Below, piece after piece: positions 1 through 6,785 of a stretch of 12,393 nt of DNA; the first letter of the stretch is position 1; each line of letters begins with the position of its first letter. The stretch lies in assembly GCA_027625125.1 (NCBI GenBank), contig JAQBXG010000028.1, positions 1 through 12,393 on the forward strand. The letters are read 5' to 3'. The DNA comes from Pseudomonadota bacterium. GTDB lineage: Bacteria; Pseudomonadota; Alphaproteobacteria; UBA2966; CAIVPW01. The notes below the pieces were generated by a model, which was given only the letters and a program-made list of their open reading frames with translations, made no database searches and had not been told where the DNA came from. The translations under genes were made by a program, and so were the position numbers.

Positions 1-28
1 ACAAGATCAGCAGCTTACGCTACGCTCG

Positions 29-70
29 CTACTTCATTCCAGCCCGCGTCATGAATAATCCGGGCTAGCA
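29..70. repeat. Small inverted repeat at the window edge (possible terminator or mobile-element end)
   Basis: The first 70 bases hold no gene that I can support. Within them AGCCCG (about 41-46) and CGGGCT (about 61-66) form a perfect 6-bp inverted repeat around a 14-base AT-richer loop. No T-tract follows, so it is a weak candidate for an intrinsic terminator of a gene lying to the left. The stretch before it (about 17-33) is built of short imperfect TACGC/TCGC units. The composition differs from the coding DNA that follows and could be the end of a repeated or mobile element. That is a guess, since no transposase is visible in the window. Confidence 0.3.
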
Positions 71-574
71 ATGCACTGTATTCGTACCGCCATCGCCGCC
101 GCCGGGGCTGCGATGATCGCCGCCACCGCCGCCACCCCGGCCCAATCCGCCGAGATGCGGCCGATCATTACCTACAACGCCGCCAAATCGATGATCGAGG
201 CCTGCGTGTCGCTGGCGGAATCCAGCGGCTGGCGGATGCACATCGCGATCATGAACAATACCGGAGACCTGGTCGCCTATATGCGGATGGACGACTCGAT
301 CTACCTGTCGAAGGACATCTCGATCGCCAAGGCGCGCACGTCCGCGTCGTTCCCGGGGCCGTCGGAGGCGTTCGCCGGGTTTGCATTCGGTGAAAATGGC
401 CCGACGCCGTTCGCGTTCCTGCCGAACGAGATCGTGTTCTTCGCCGGCGGTCTGCCGATCATGTCGGGCGAGGCGCACATGGGCTGCATTGGCGTCTCTG
501 GCGCGCAGGCCGACGAAGACAAGGCCTGCGCCCAGGCCGGCCTCGACGCCGCGGCCGCGGCCGGACACCTCTAG
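71..574 (+). CDS. Secreted GlcG/HbpS-like (DUF336) protein
   Basis: This 167-residue protein starts with an Ala-rich signal peptide (about 1-27, likely cleaved after AQSA), so it is probably periplasmic. The rest fits the GlcG/HbpS (DUF336) family: an N-terminal stretch in which the chain is tied to sensing or binding small ligands, the segment GDLVAYMRMDD (65-75), then the family hallmarks GGLPI (126-130) and GCIGVSGA (138-145) near the C-terminus. Members of this family bind haem or related ligands, or occur beside glycolate and other oxidation genes with no proven catalytic role. The ligand here cannot be read from sequence. The length is typical once the signal peptide is removed. The ATG at 71 has no strong Shine-Dalgarno, but the signal peptide supports it. 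It appears monocistronic, with a hairpin at 599-620 following. Confidence 0.85.
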   Translation: MHCIRTAIAAAGAAMIAATAATPAQSAEMRPIITYNAAKSMIEACVSLAESSGWRMHIAIMNNTGDLVAYMRMDDSIYLSKDISIAKARTSASFPGPSEAFAGFAFGENGPTPFAFLPNEIVFFAGGLPIMSGEAHMGCIGVSGAQADEDKACAQAGLDAAAAAGHL

Positions 575-598
575 GCCCGAACCACCGAAACGACGGCA

Positions 599-620
599 GC
601 GGCGCCATCACGGGCGCCGC
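599..620 (+). terminator. GC-rich hairpin after the GlcG-like gene, possible terminator
   Basis: GCGGCGCC (599-606) and GGCGCCGC (613-620) are perfect 8-bp complements around the six-base loop ATCACG, 25 bases after the stop codon. The stem is strong, but no run of T follows, so it may be a weak or factor-assisted terminator, or only a 3'-end stabilising hairpin. The remaining sequence up to 699 is less GC-rich and may carry the promoter of the next gene; I could not pick out a convincing one. Confidence 0.4.
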
Positions 621-699
621 ATTCGGTCCGGGCACTTGCATCGGCGCCCGTACCAGCCAATATTTCTAACGTCGAAAAGAAACATCTGCTGTCAACACT

Positions 700-1401
700 T
701 TGAAAAAGCCGGTTTTCATTGCCGGGGTCACGGTTGCGCTGACCGCGCTGGGGCTGTGGGGTCTGTCGCGGGCGTTTCCCGGCGCGCTGGATGCCGCCGA
801 CGACCGCGCCCGACTTGCGTCCAATCTGGTCTGGCTTGTAGTGCTGGGGGCCGCCGTCGCGGTGCATGTTCGCACCAATCCGGGCCATGCGCTGCGCGCG
901 GCCGCGGTCTGGGTTGCGATCGGCGCGGCGCTGGTGCTGGCCTACAGCTTTCGCCATGACGCGGCCGACGTGGTTGCGCGCGTCCGGGCCGAACTGGTGC
1001 CGGGCGCCGGCGTGCCGGGGGAGGGCGGGACCGTTTCGTACCGCCTGTCAAAGGGCGGTCACTTCGTCGTACAGGCGGACGTGGACGGGACTCGCATCCA
1101 GTTTCTGGTCGACACCGGCGCCACCGGCGTCGTCCTCAGCGCCGCCGATGCACGCCGCCTCGGGTTCGATCTCGACGCGTTGCGTTACACCCAACCGGCG
1201 CAAACCGCCAACGGCGTCGTGCTGGGCGCGCCAGTGCGGCTACGGCAAATGCGGTTGGGGTCGATTGTCGTCAATGATATTTCGGCGACGGTGAACGGCG
1301 GCGAGATGACCGGCTCGCTGCTGGGTATGGAGGTGTTGCGCCGCCTCGGCGGCTACGAGGTCCGCGACGACGTCCTTACGATCCGGCCGCCTGCTCCATA
1401 G
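700..1401 (+). CDS. Membrane-anchored retropepsin-like aspartic protease (TIGR02281 type)
   Basis: The 233-residue product has two parts. Residues 1-85 contain about three hydrophobic segments (about 4-21, 42-58, 66-83), giving a membrane anchor. Residues 115-230 form a single retropepsin-like domain with the catalytic motif FLVDTGATGVVLS (135-147; Asp138) and the later hydrophobic-hydrophobic-Gly turn in GSLLGMEVLRRLGGY. This architecture matches the bacterial clan AA aspartic protease family TIGR02281, common in alphaproteobacteria, whose substrates are mostly unknown. Such enzymes act as dimers, and the domain is expected on the periplasmic side. The start is a TTG at 700 followed by the basic residues KK and a hydrophobic helix; no in-frame ATG gives a better N-terminus. 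Its last 26 bases overlap the 3' end of the convergent btuD gene. Confidence 0.85.
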   Translation: MKKPVFIAGVTVALTALGLWGLSRAFPGALDAADDRARLASNLVWLVVLGAAVAVHVRTNPGHALRAAAVWVAIGAALVLAYSFRHDAADVVARVRAELVPGAGVPGEGGTVSYRLSKGGHFVVQADVDGTRIQFLVDTGATGVVLSAADARRLGFDLDALRYTQPAQTANGVVLGAPVRLRQMRLGSIVVNDISATVNGGEMTGSLLGMEVLRRLGGYEVRDDVLTIRPPAP

Positions 1402-2164
1402 CCGGCAACATATAGGTCCGGGCGGACGGGTCGCCGACAATCACATCGACGCCATAGGCATCCCGGAGCCGCACCGGGGTCAGCACGTCGGCGGGGGCGC
1501 CGTCGGCGACGACGCGCCCCGCCACCAGCAGCACGACCCGGCTGCAAAACCGCGCCGCCAGCGACAGGTCGTGCAGGACCGCAACGACCGCCGAACCCGC
1601 CCGCGCACGATCGCGCAGCAAGTCCAGCACGCGAAGCTGGTGATAGGGGTCCAGCGCCACGGTGGGTTCGTCGGCCAGCAATACCCGCGGCTCCTGGGCC
1701 AGCGCCCGGGCGATCATCACCCGCGCGCGCTCGCCCGACGACAGCGTCTGCACCGGCCGATCGCGAAACTGCGCGACCCCTGACAGCTGCAATGCCGCTT
1801 CGATCACGTCGGCGTCGCCGGATGCGGGACTGCCAAATCGCCCCAGATGGGGCAACCGCCCCAGCGCAACCACCCGCTCCACCGGCAACGGCCAATGGCA
1901 CGGCGCGCCGTGGGGCAGGTACGCGAGATCGCGGGCCAGCGCCCGGGGTTCGATGCCGCCGATCGAACGGCCGTCCAACAACACGCTGCCCTCGTCCGGC
2001 TCCTGCAAACCGGCCAGCGCCCGCAGCATCGTCGTCTTGCCGGCGCCGTTCGGCCCGACCAGTCCGACCAGTTCGGACGGCGCCACCGCCATCGCCGCGC
2101 CGTCCAGCACCGCCCGTCCGCCCAGCCGCACCGTGATCCCCCGCGCCGCGATACCGGCGGTCAT
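1376..2164 (-). CDS. btuD: Vitamin B12 ABC transporter, ATP-binding protein (BtuD/FecE type)
   Basis: This is a 262-residue ABC ATPase of the FecE/BtuD/HmuV importer class. Visible motifs are the Walker A GPNGAGKTT (37-45), the signature LSSGE (141-145), Walker B VLLADEP (161-167, catalytic Glu166), the D-loop around ALDP (170-173) and the switch His198 in VLHDLS. It would energise import by the BtuC permease on the inner face of the membrane. The ATG (2162-2164) shares one base with the TAA stop of btuC, so the two are translationally coupled. The open frame continues upstream, but that part is antisense to nothing real and reads out of frame through btuC. An oddity is the Q-loop: the usual Gln after AYLP is His85. 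The substrate assignment to cobalamin rests on the riboswitch upstream, not on the ATPase itself. The 3' end overlaps the convergent protease gene. Confidence 0.88.
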   Translation of the reverse strand: MTAGIAARGITVRLGGRAVLDGAAMAVAPSELVGLVGPNGAGKTTMLRALAGLQEPDEGSVLLDGRSIGGIEPRALARDLAYLPHGAPCHWPLPVERVVALGRLPHLGRFGSPASGDADVIEAALQLSGVAQFRDRPVQTLSSGERARVMIARALAQEPRVLLADEPTVALDPYHQLRVLDLLRDRARAGSAVVAVLHDLSLAARFCSRVVLLVAGRVVADGAPADVLTPVRLRDAYGVDVIVGDPSARTYMLPAMEQAAGS

Positions 2165-3177
2165 TACCGTTCGTTCCGGGTCTGCCAGATCAGCCACAGG
2201 AAGAACGGCGCGCCGACCAGCGCCGTCAGCACCCCCAGCTTCAGTTCGCTCTGGTCGGCCAGCAGCCGCACGGCGATGTCGGCAGCCAGCAGAAGGGCGG
2301 CGCCCCCCAAGGCGCTGACCAGCAACAGCCGCCGCGGCTCGTGCCCGACCAGCGGCCGCAACACATGCGGCACCACCAGACCGACAAAGGCGATGCCGCC
2401 CGACACCGAAACGGCCGCCCCGACCGAAGCGGCGGTTCCCAGCACCACCAAAATCTGCGTTCGCCGCAACGAAAAGCCCAGCGTGCGGGCGGCGTCCTCG
2501 CCGAGGGTCAGCGCGTCCAGCGCCCGCCCGGTCAGGAACAGCATCGCCCAACCGATCGCCATCAACGGCGCGGCCAGCCGCACGTGATCCAATGACCGGT
2601 CCGAAAGCGAGCCGAGCAGCCACTGAATAATTTCCAGCGCCGCATAAGGGCTTGGGGCGAGATTTAAAGCCAATGACGTAAGAGCGGCCGCGAGGCTGGA
2701 AACCGCCACGCCGGCCAGAATCAGCGTCAGCACCCCGGCCTCGCGCCCGGCCAGCAGATACAACAGTCCCACGGCGAGGAACGCGCCGGCCATGCCGCCC
2801 AGCGGCAGCGCCAGCGGGAAGCTGGCCGAAAGCCCGAAATAGAACACGATCACCGCGCCAAGCGCCGCCGTCGCCGAAACGCCGACGATGCCAGGTTCGG
2901 CCAGCGGGTTTCGCAGCAATCCTTGTAACGCGGCCCCGGACAGCCCCAGCGTCGCGCCGACCATCAGGCCCAGCAGCGCGCGCGGCAGCCGCAGTTCGAC
3001 CAGTATTGTCGTGATCACCGGCGGTTCCGCCGCCCATAACCCGGCGATCGCCTCGCCCAGCGGGAATCCGGCCGGGCCGACGGCCAGCGACACGGCGAAC
3101 AGCAGCGTCACCACCGCCGCCAGCGTCACCGCGACGGCGGCGGGTCGCGCGGCCGGCACATTGGCGGACGGTTTCAC
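2164..3177 (-). CDS. btuC: Vitamin B12 ABC transporter permease (BtuC/FecCD family)
   Basis: With a GTG start at 3177 the product has 337 residues, normal for FecCD permeases, and is almost wholly hydrophobic with about ten membrane helices. Family hallmarks are LRLPRALLG early on, ALQGLLRNPLAEPGIVG in the region contacting the ATPase and binding protein, FVGLVVPHVLRPLVG, and the C-terminal GVLTALVGAPFFLWL. It forms the inner-membrane channel with BtuD. The family also carries iron siderophores and haem; the cobalamin riboswitch ahead of it points to B12 or a corrinoid. The GTG lies in a GTGA overlap with the stop of a 31-codon frame upstream. An in-frame GTG at 3255 would add 26 residues and is an alternative. 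Neither has a good Shine-Dalgarno. No BtuF binding protein or BtuB receptor is encoded in the window, so those must lie elsewhere. Confidence 0.88.
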   Translation of the reverse strand: MKPSANVPAARPAAVAVTLAAVVTLLFAVSLAVGPAGFPLGEAIAGLWAAEPPVITTILVELRLPRALLGLMVGATLGLSGAALQGLLRNPLAEPGIVGVSATAALGAVIVFYFGLSASFPLALPLGGMAGAFLAVGLLYLLAGREAGVLTLILAGVAVSSLAAALTSLALNLAPSPYAALEIIQWLLGSLSDRSLDHVRLAAPLMAIGWAMLFLTGRALDALTLGEDAARTLGFSLRRTQILVVLGTAASVGAAVSVSGGIAFVGLVVPHVLRPLVGHEPRRLLLVSALGGAALLLAADIAVRLLADQSELKLGVLTALVGAPFFLWLIWQTRNER

Positions 3178-3269
3178 GGAAGCCGCCGTGGCAAGCGGTT
3201 GGAATTCGGCAGCAGACTGTCGCCCATTCCGGCGAACCTCCGTCGCAGCATCCACACCCAAGTCACCAT
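3174..3269 (-). CDS. Possible 31-codon leader frame ahead of btuC
   Basis: An ATG at 3269 opens a 31-residue frame beginning MVTWVWMLRRRF. Its TGA (3176-3174) overlaps the GTG start of btuC in a GTGA arrangement. It sits between the riboswitch and btuC, in the place where an expression platform would act. Its own ribosome binding site is not convincing and the peptide resembles no family I know. It could be a coupling leader that passes ribosomes to btuC, or it could be chance in GC-rich DNA. Confidence 0.2.
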   Translation of the reverse strand: MVTWVWMLRRRFAGMGDSLLPNSNRLPRRLP

Positions 3270-3318
3270 CGGGGAATCCGCGCTCGCGACCGACCCCGGT
3301 CGGCGGGCAGGGTGACGG

Positions 3319-3500
3319 GACGGCAGGTCTCCTGGCTCGCGGGTCACCGCCGGCCGCGCGCCTTCCCGGGAACCTCCCAGTGGCGGGTGCGCGCCGGCTC
3401 TCCACATACAGTTGCGGGGGCAGCCGCGGCGTTGGCCGGAGAAGTCGACCGCACCGCGTTCCCTTTTCTCCGCAGCGAGTCGCCCCGCATTGGAACCGTC
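3319..3500 (-). promoter_or_regulatory. Cobalamin (AdoCbl/B12) riboswitch
   Basis: Read on the minus strand, this 182-base segment carries the conserved cobalamin riboswitch elements in the right order. They are GACGG (3500-3496, pairing with CCGTC at 3323-3319 as P1), an AAGGGAACGCGGTGC segment (about 3475-3461), GCCCCCGCAACTGT (3421-3408), GCCACTGGG and GGGAAGGC (3384-3360), a GGTGACC element (3348-3342), and the B12 box GAGCCAGGAGACCTGCC (3338-3322). It lies 5' of btuC and btuD, in the untranslated leader. The established role of the class is to bind cobalamin and shut off downstream expression, so B12 would repress its own importer. The expression platform is probably in 3178-3318, where complementary segments are seen. 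Confidence 0.95.
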
Positions 3501-3506
3501 GCGCGG

Positions 3507-3535
3507 ACTGTAGGCGCTTGCCGGAAACCAGGCAA
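3507..3535 (-). promoter_or_regulatory. Predicted sigma70-type promoter of btuCD
   Basis: On the minus strand TTGCCT (3535-3530) and TACAGT (3512-3507) are separated by exactly 17 bases, a good -35/-10 pair. A start about 7 bases further on, near 3500, would place the first transcribed base at the 5' strand of riboswitch stem P1, which supports the call. The -35 region is also half of a dyad (CTTGCC ... GGCAAG, 3536-3517, 8-base gap), which might be an operator, but nothing else supports that. Confidence 0.6.
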
Positions 3536-3558
3536 GACGCGGCAGCGAGGCGTCCGAC

Positions 3559-3576
3559 GGCAACGACACCGTTGCC
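3559..3576. repeat. Perfect 7-bp dyad between btuC and mltB
   Basis: GGCAACG (3559-3565) and CGTTGCC (3570-3576) form a perfect inverted repeat around ACAC, in the divergent region upstream of the btuCD promoter and 31 bases before the transglycosylase start. It could be a hairpin in the 5' leader of the plus-strand gene or a protein-binding dyad. There is no T-tract. The rest of the 430-base divergent region holds the riboswitch, its promoter and the small leader frame. I saw no convincing plus-strand promoter. Confidence 0.3.
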
Positions 3577-3607
3577 CCGCGATTCGCCATGGAATACCAA
3601 TGCAGCC

Positions 3608-4609
3608 GTGACAACGCCCCTCCGACCATTGCAACACATCGCCGCCGCCGTGGCGGCAGCGCTGTTGACGTTGCCGGGCAGTGCGCCGGCCCTGGCGCAG
3701 GACCGGCAACCGTTTGACGCCTGGCTCGCCGACCTGCGCGTCGAAGCAGAGGCAGCGGGCATCCGCGCGGAAATTCTCGACGCCTCGCTGACGGGTCTTG
3801 TCCCGATCGAACAGGTCGTCCAACTGGATCGCAACCAGCCCGAATACACGCTGACCGTCGAACGCTACCTGTCGCGCGTCGCGCCGCAATCGCGCGTCGA
3901 TCGCGGCCGCCGTATGCTGTCCGAGCACAGCGAGCTTCTGGCGCGCATTTCGACGCAATACGGCGTACAGGCGCGGTTCATCGTCGCCTTCTGGGCAATC
4001 GAATCGGATTTCGGCCGCAATACCGGAGGTTTTTCGGTCGTGCAGGCGCTGGCGACTCTCGCCTGGGACCCGCGCCGCAGTTCGTTCTTCCGGGCGGAGC
4101 TGCTGGCGGCTTTGCGCATTCTGAACGAAGGCCATATTGCGCCGGGCGACATGAAAGGCTCGTGGGCCGGGGCGATGGGGCAGACACAATTCCTGCCGTC
4201 CGTGTTTCTGCGTTCTGCGGTCGATTTCGACGGCGACGGTCGCAAGGACGTCTGGGGCACCACCGCCGATGCGCTGGCGTCCGCGGCCAATCATTTGCGC
4301 AACATCGGATGGATCGGCGACCAGACATGGGGCCGGGCGGTGTTGTTGCCCGCCGACTTTGATCGCGCCCGCGCCAGCCTCGACATTTCGCTGCCGATCA
4401 GCGACTGGCAGGCGGCCGGTGTGCGTCGTGCGGATGGCGCCGACCTGCCGACCCGGCAGTTGCAGGCTTCGATCGTCCTGCCCGAGGAGGGTGCGCTATC
4501 GCCCGCGTACCTCGTCTACAACAACTACCGCAGCATCCTGCGCTGGAACCGTTCGACGTTGTTCGCGCTGGGAGTGGGGTCGCTTGCCGATCAAATCGGA
4601 GGGGGATAG
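3608..4609 (+). CDS. Periplasmic lytic murein transglycosylase, MltB family
   Basis: From the GTG at 3608 the protein has 333 residues. It starts with a signal peptide (about 1-30, ending APALA before QDRQ) without a lipobox cysteine, so it is soluble periplasmic rather than a lipoprotein like E. coli MltB. The MltB-type SLT_2 domain covers about 35-330: the catalytic Glu132 lies in AIESDFGRNTG, followed by the peptidoglycan-groove segments WAGAMGQTQFLPSVF and DGDGRKDVWGTTADALASAANHL and a final NYRSILRWNRSTLFALGVG. It cleaves the MurNAc-GlcNAc bond to give 1,6-anhydro ends. The reading frame is open far upstream, but that part is antisense to btuC and the riboswitch. The GTG is chosen because it directly precedes the signal peptide; no Shine-Dalgarno supports it. 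It heads the plus-strand cluster with rlpA and dacC, all cell-wall enzymes. Confidence 0.88.
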   Translation: MTTPLRPLQHIAAAVAAALLTLPGSAPALAQDRQPFDAWLADLRVEAEAAGIRAEILDASLTGLVPIEQVVQLDRNQPEYTLTVERYLSRVAPQSRVDRGRRMLSEHSELLARISTQYGVQARFIVAFWAIESDFGRNTGGFSVVQALATLAWDPRRSSFFRAELLAALRILNEGHIAPGDMKGSWAGAMGQTQFLPSVFLRSAVDFDGDGRKDVWGTTADALASAANHLRNIGWIGDQTWGRAVLLPADFDRARASLDISLPISDWQAAGVRRADGADLPTRQLQASIVLPEEGALSPAYLVYNNYRSILRWNRSTLFALGVGSLADQIGGG

Positions 4610-4624
4610 GATACCAGATCGGCT

Positions 4625-5596
4625 ATGACAGGAGCCCGAGCACACAACATCGGCCACGAGGCGAGCCGCATGGCCCGCCAACCAGCATCCGAAGTTGCGC
4701 GCAAAGGTGCGCGGCGTCCGTGGGTGCGGACGTTGTTGCGGGCGGCGATTCTGGCTTCGCTTGCGGTGACGATGGGCGCGTGCGCCCAGACGAAGCTTGC
4801 CGTTCACACGGTCAAGCGGATCCTGCCTGGCGACGACGGCGGCGGCGCCTACAAAGTCGGCGCGCCGTACCAGATCAACGGCATCTGGTACACGCCGGCC
4901 GAAGACCCGTTTTACAACGAAACCGGCATCGCTTCGTGGTACGGGCGGCCATTCCACGGCCAGCGCACCGCCAACGGCGAGATCTATGACATGAACGCGC
5001 TGACCGCGGCCCACAAGACGCTGCCGATGCCATCGTGGGTGCGGGTTACGAATCTCGAAAACGGCCGCTCGATGGTGCTAAAGGTCAACGACCGCGGACC
5101 GTTCGTGCACGGGCGCATCATCGACGTTTCGATGCGCGCGGCGCAATTGCTGGGATTTTCCGAAAGAGGCACGGCCCGAGCGCGGGTCGAGGCAGTGCCC
5201 GGACCGAATGCGCCGGCCATCGTCGCACGCGAACCGGATCCGCCGGTGGTCGCGGTCAATGCGCTGCCGACGCGGCCGGTGGCCGATCGGCCGGCCGAGG
5301 CCGCCGATCCGCTGGCGATGCTGGCGGACTTGTTGCCGGCGGGCGTGACGACATCCAAAGTCGCCGACACGGCGATGTACGTGCAGGCCGGCGCATTCGC
5401 CAGTTACGACAGCGCCAACGCCTTGCGCATGGAGCTGGAACCGTTGGGCAATGTGACGATTTCGACGGTGTCGGTGGGCGGCCAGCGGTTCTACCGTGTC
5501 CGCATCGGCCCGCTCGACACCGTACCGCGCGCGGATACGACGCTGGCGATGGTGATGGCCCGTGGACACTCCGAGGCCCGCATTGTCGTCGACTGA
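4625..5596 (+). CDS. rlpA: Septal ring lytic transglycosylase RlpA, lipoprotein with SPOR domain
   Basis: This 323-residue protein has a hydrophobic signal segment ending in a lipobox (VTMGAC, Cys53 from the ATG at 4625), so it is a predicted outer-membrane lipoprotein. A double-psi beta-barrel domain spans about 101-190 (GIASWYGRPFHGQRTANGE, AAHKTLP, VNDRGPF, GRIIDVSMRAAQLLG). Glu119, His130 and Asp156 are candidates for the catalytic residues known in Pseudomonas RlpA. A Pro/Ala-rich linker follows, then a C-terminal SPOR domain (about 249-323) that binds denuded septal glycan. The role is cleavage of naked glycan strands at the division site. The start is uncertain: an in-frame ATG at 4670 (residue 16) follows GAGGCGAG and gives a shorter n-region before the lipobox. 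It lies 15 bases after mltB, and its end overlaps dacC by 35 bases. Confidence 0.92.
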   Translation: MTGARAHNIGHEASRMARQPASEVARKGARRPWVRTLLRAAILASLAVTMGACAQTKLAVHTVKRILPGDDGGGAYKVGAPYQINGIWYTPAEDPFYNETGIASWYGRPFHGQRTANGEIYDMNALTAAHKTLPMPSWVRVTNLENGRSMVLKVNDRGPFVHGRIIDVSMRAAQLLGFSERGTARARVEAVPGPNAPAIVAREPDPPVVAVNALPTRPVADRPAEAADPLAMLADLLPAGVTTSKVADTAMYVQAGAFASYDSANALRMELEPLGNVTISTVSVGGQRFYRVRIGPLDTVPRADTTLAMVMARGHSEARIVVD

Positions 5597-6785
5597 TCCC
5601 CAACGCCGTCTTGTTGCGGCCAGGCTCGCGGCCGGCTTTGTGTCCGTCTGCGCGGCCGCGGCATTCGCATGGACGGTTGCCGCCACCACGGACGCACAAG
5701 CCGCCGTCGTCGAGACCGTGGCGCCGCAAGCGATCCTGATCGATCTCGCGACCGGGTCGGTGTTGATGGAAAAAGACTCCGACCAGATCATCGAGCCGGC
5801 GTCGATGTCCAAGCTGATGCTGATCTATATGCTGTTCGAGCGCCTGGCGGACGGCGGCCTGACGATGGACGACACGCTGCCGGTCAGCGAGACAGCCTGG
5901 CGCATGGGCGGATCGAAGATGTTCGTCGGCGTCAACACCCGCGTCACCGTCAGCGATCTGTTGCGCGGAATTATCGTCCAGAGCGGTAACGACGCCTGTA
6001 TCGTCGTCGCCGAGGCGTTGGCGTCCAGCGAACTTGCATTCGCACAGATGATGACGGAGCGCGGCATCGAACTCGGCCTGCGCAACAGTGTGTTCAAGAA
6101 CTCGACCGGATGGCCCGCCGACGGGCATGTGATGACGGCGGCGGACATTGCCCGCCTCGCCGAGCGCATCATCCGCGACTTCCCGCAGTACTACTCGATG
6201 TTCGCGGAGACCAGCTTCACCTACAACGAAATCCGCCAAAGCAACCGCAACCCGCTGCTGTACAGCTACGCGGGGGCGGACGGCCTCAAAACCGGGCACA
6301 CGGAGTCCGCCGGGTATGGCCTGGTCGGCTCGGCCACCCGCAACGGTCGGCGGCTGGTTCTGGTCGTCACCGGCCTGGAAAACGAACAGCAACGCGCTCG
6401 CGAGGCGGAACGACTGCTGGATTGGGGCTTTCGGGAATTCGCCAACTATGCGTTGTTTCGCGCTGGCGAAGTGGTCGCCGACGCGCCGTTGTGGCTCGGC
6501 GACACGGCGACGGTGCCGCTGGTGATCCAGAACGACCTGACCCTGACGATGAGCCGCGCCGCGCGCCGCCAGATGACGGTCACTGCCGAGTACCAGGGGC
6601 CGATTCCGGCGCCAATTCAAAGTGGCCAACAGGTCGCGACGCTGGTCATCGAGGCGCCGGACACCGAAACCATCCGGCTGCCGCTGTACGCCGGCGCCGA
6701 TGTCGGGCGGCTTGGGCTGGTCGGCCGCCTGGGGGCGGCGCTGAATTATCTGGTCTGGGGGGCGGCGCAGACCGCGGCGCCTTGA
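5562..6785 (+). CDS. dacC: D-alanyl-D-alanine carboxypeptidase, PBP5/6 family
   Basis: The 407-residue product has a signal peptide (about 1-47, ending TDAQA) and then a penicillin-binding peptidase S11 domain with all three active-site motifs: SMSK (Ser81, Lys84), SGN (141-143) and KTG (243-245). A C-terminal PBP5_C-like beta domain (about 300-385) and a final hydrophobic-amphipathic segment (LGLVGRLGAALNYLVWG) would hold it on the outer face of the inner membrane. It trims the terminal D-Ala from pentapeptide stems and so limits cross-linking. The GTG at 5562 lies inside the end of rlpA and gives the full signal peptide with Arg residues before the hydrophobic core. The stop overlaps the TTG of tmk. 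The exact symbol (dacC, dacD or dacF) is not certain; the family assignment is firm. Confidence 0.92.
   Translation: MDTPRPALSSTDPQRRLVAARLAAGFVSVCAAAAFAWTVAATTDAQAAVVETVAPQAILIDLATGSVLMEKDSDQIIEPASMSKLMLIYMLFERLADGGLTMDDTLPVSETAWRMGGSKMFVGVNTRVTVSDLLRGIIVQSGNDACIVVAEALASSELAFAQMMTERGIELGLRNSVFKNSTGWPADGHVMTAADIARLAERIIRDFPQYYSMFAETSFTYNEIRQSNRNPLLYSYAGADGLKTGHTESAGYGLVGSATRNGRRLVLVVTGLENEQQRAREAERLLDWGFREFANYALFRAGEVVADAPLWLGDTATVPLVIQNDLTLTMSRAARRQMTVTAEYQGPIPAPIQSGQQVATLVIEAPDTETIRLPLYAGADVGRLGLVGRLGAALNYLVWGAAQTAAP

Noticed and set aside
65..568. Long open frame on the minus strand opposite the GlcG-like gene
   Set aside because: It is Arg/Gly-rich with no recognisable family, and the plus-strand gene has a signal peptide and family motifs. 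High-GC third positions create such mirror frames.
2165..3037. N-terminal extension of btuD to a 553-residue protein
   Set aside because: The added residues are low-complexity Arg/Gly/Ala sequence out of frame with the clear btuC permease. The ABC domain starts normally at the ATG at 2164.
2888..3607. N-terminal extension of the lytic transglycosylase to 573 residues
   Set aside because: It runs antisense through btuC and the riboswitch; the signal peptide begins at the GTG at 3608.
3178..3849. N-terminal extension of btuC to 561 residues
   Set aside because: The added part would translate the cobalamin riboswitch and the antisense of mltB. FecCD permeases start near the first membrane helix.
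6110..6781. N-terminal extension of thymidylate kinase into dacC (a fused 432-residue frame)
   Set aside because: The upstream residues are the off-frame shadow of the carboxypeptidase; thymidylate kinases begin just before the P-loop.
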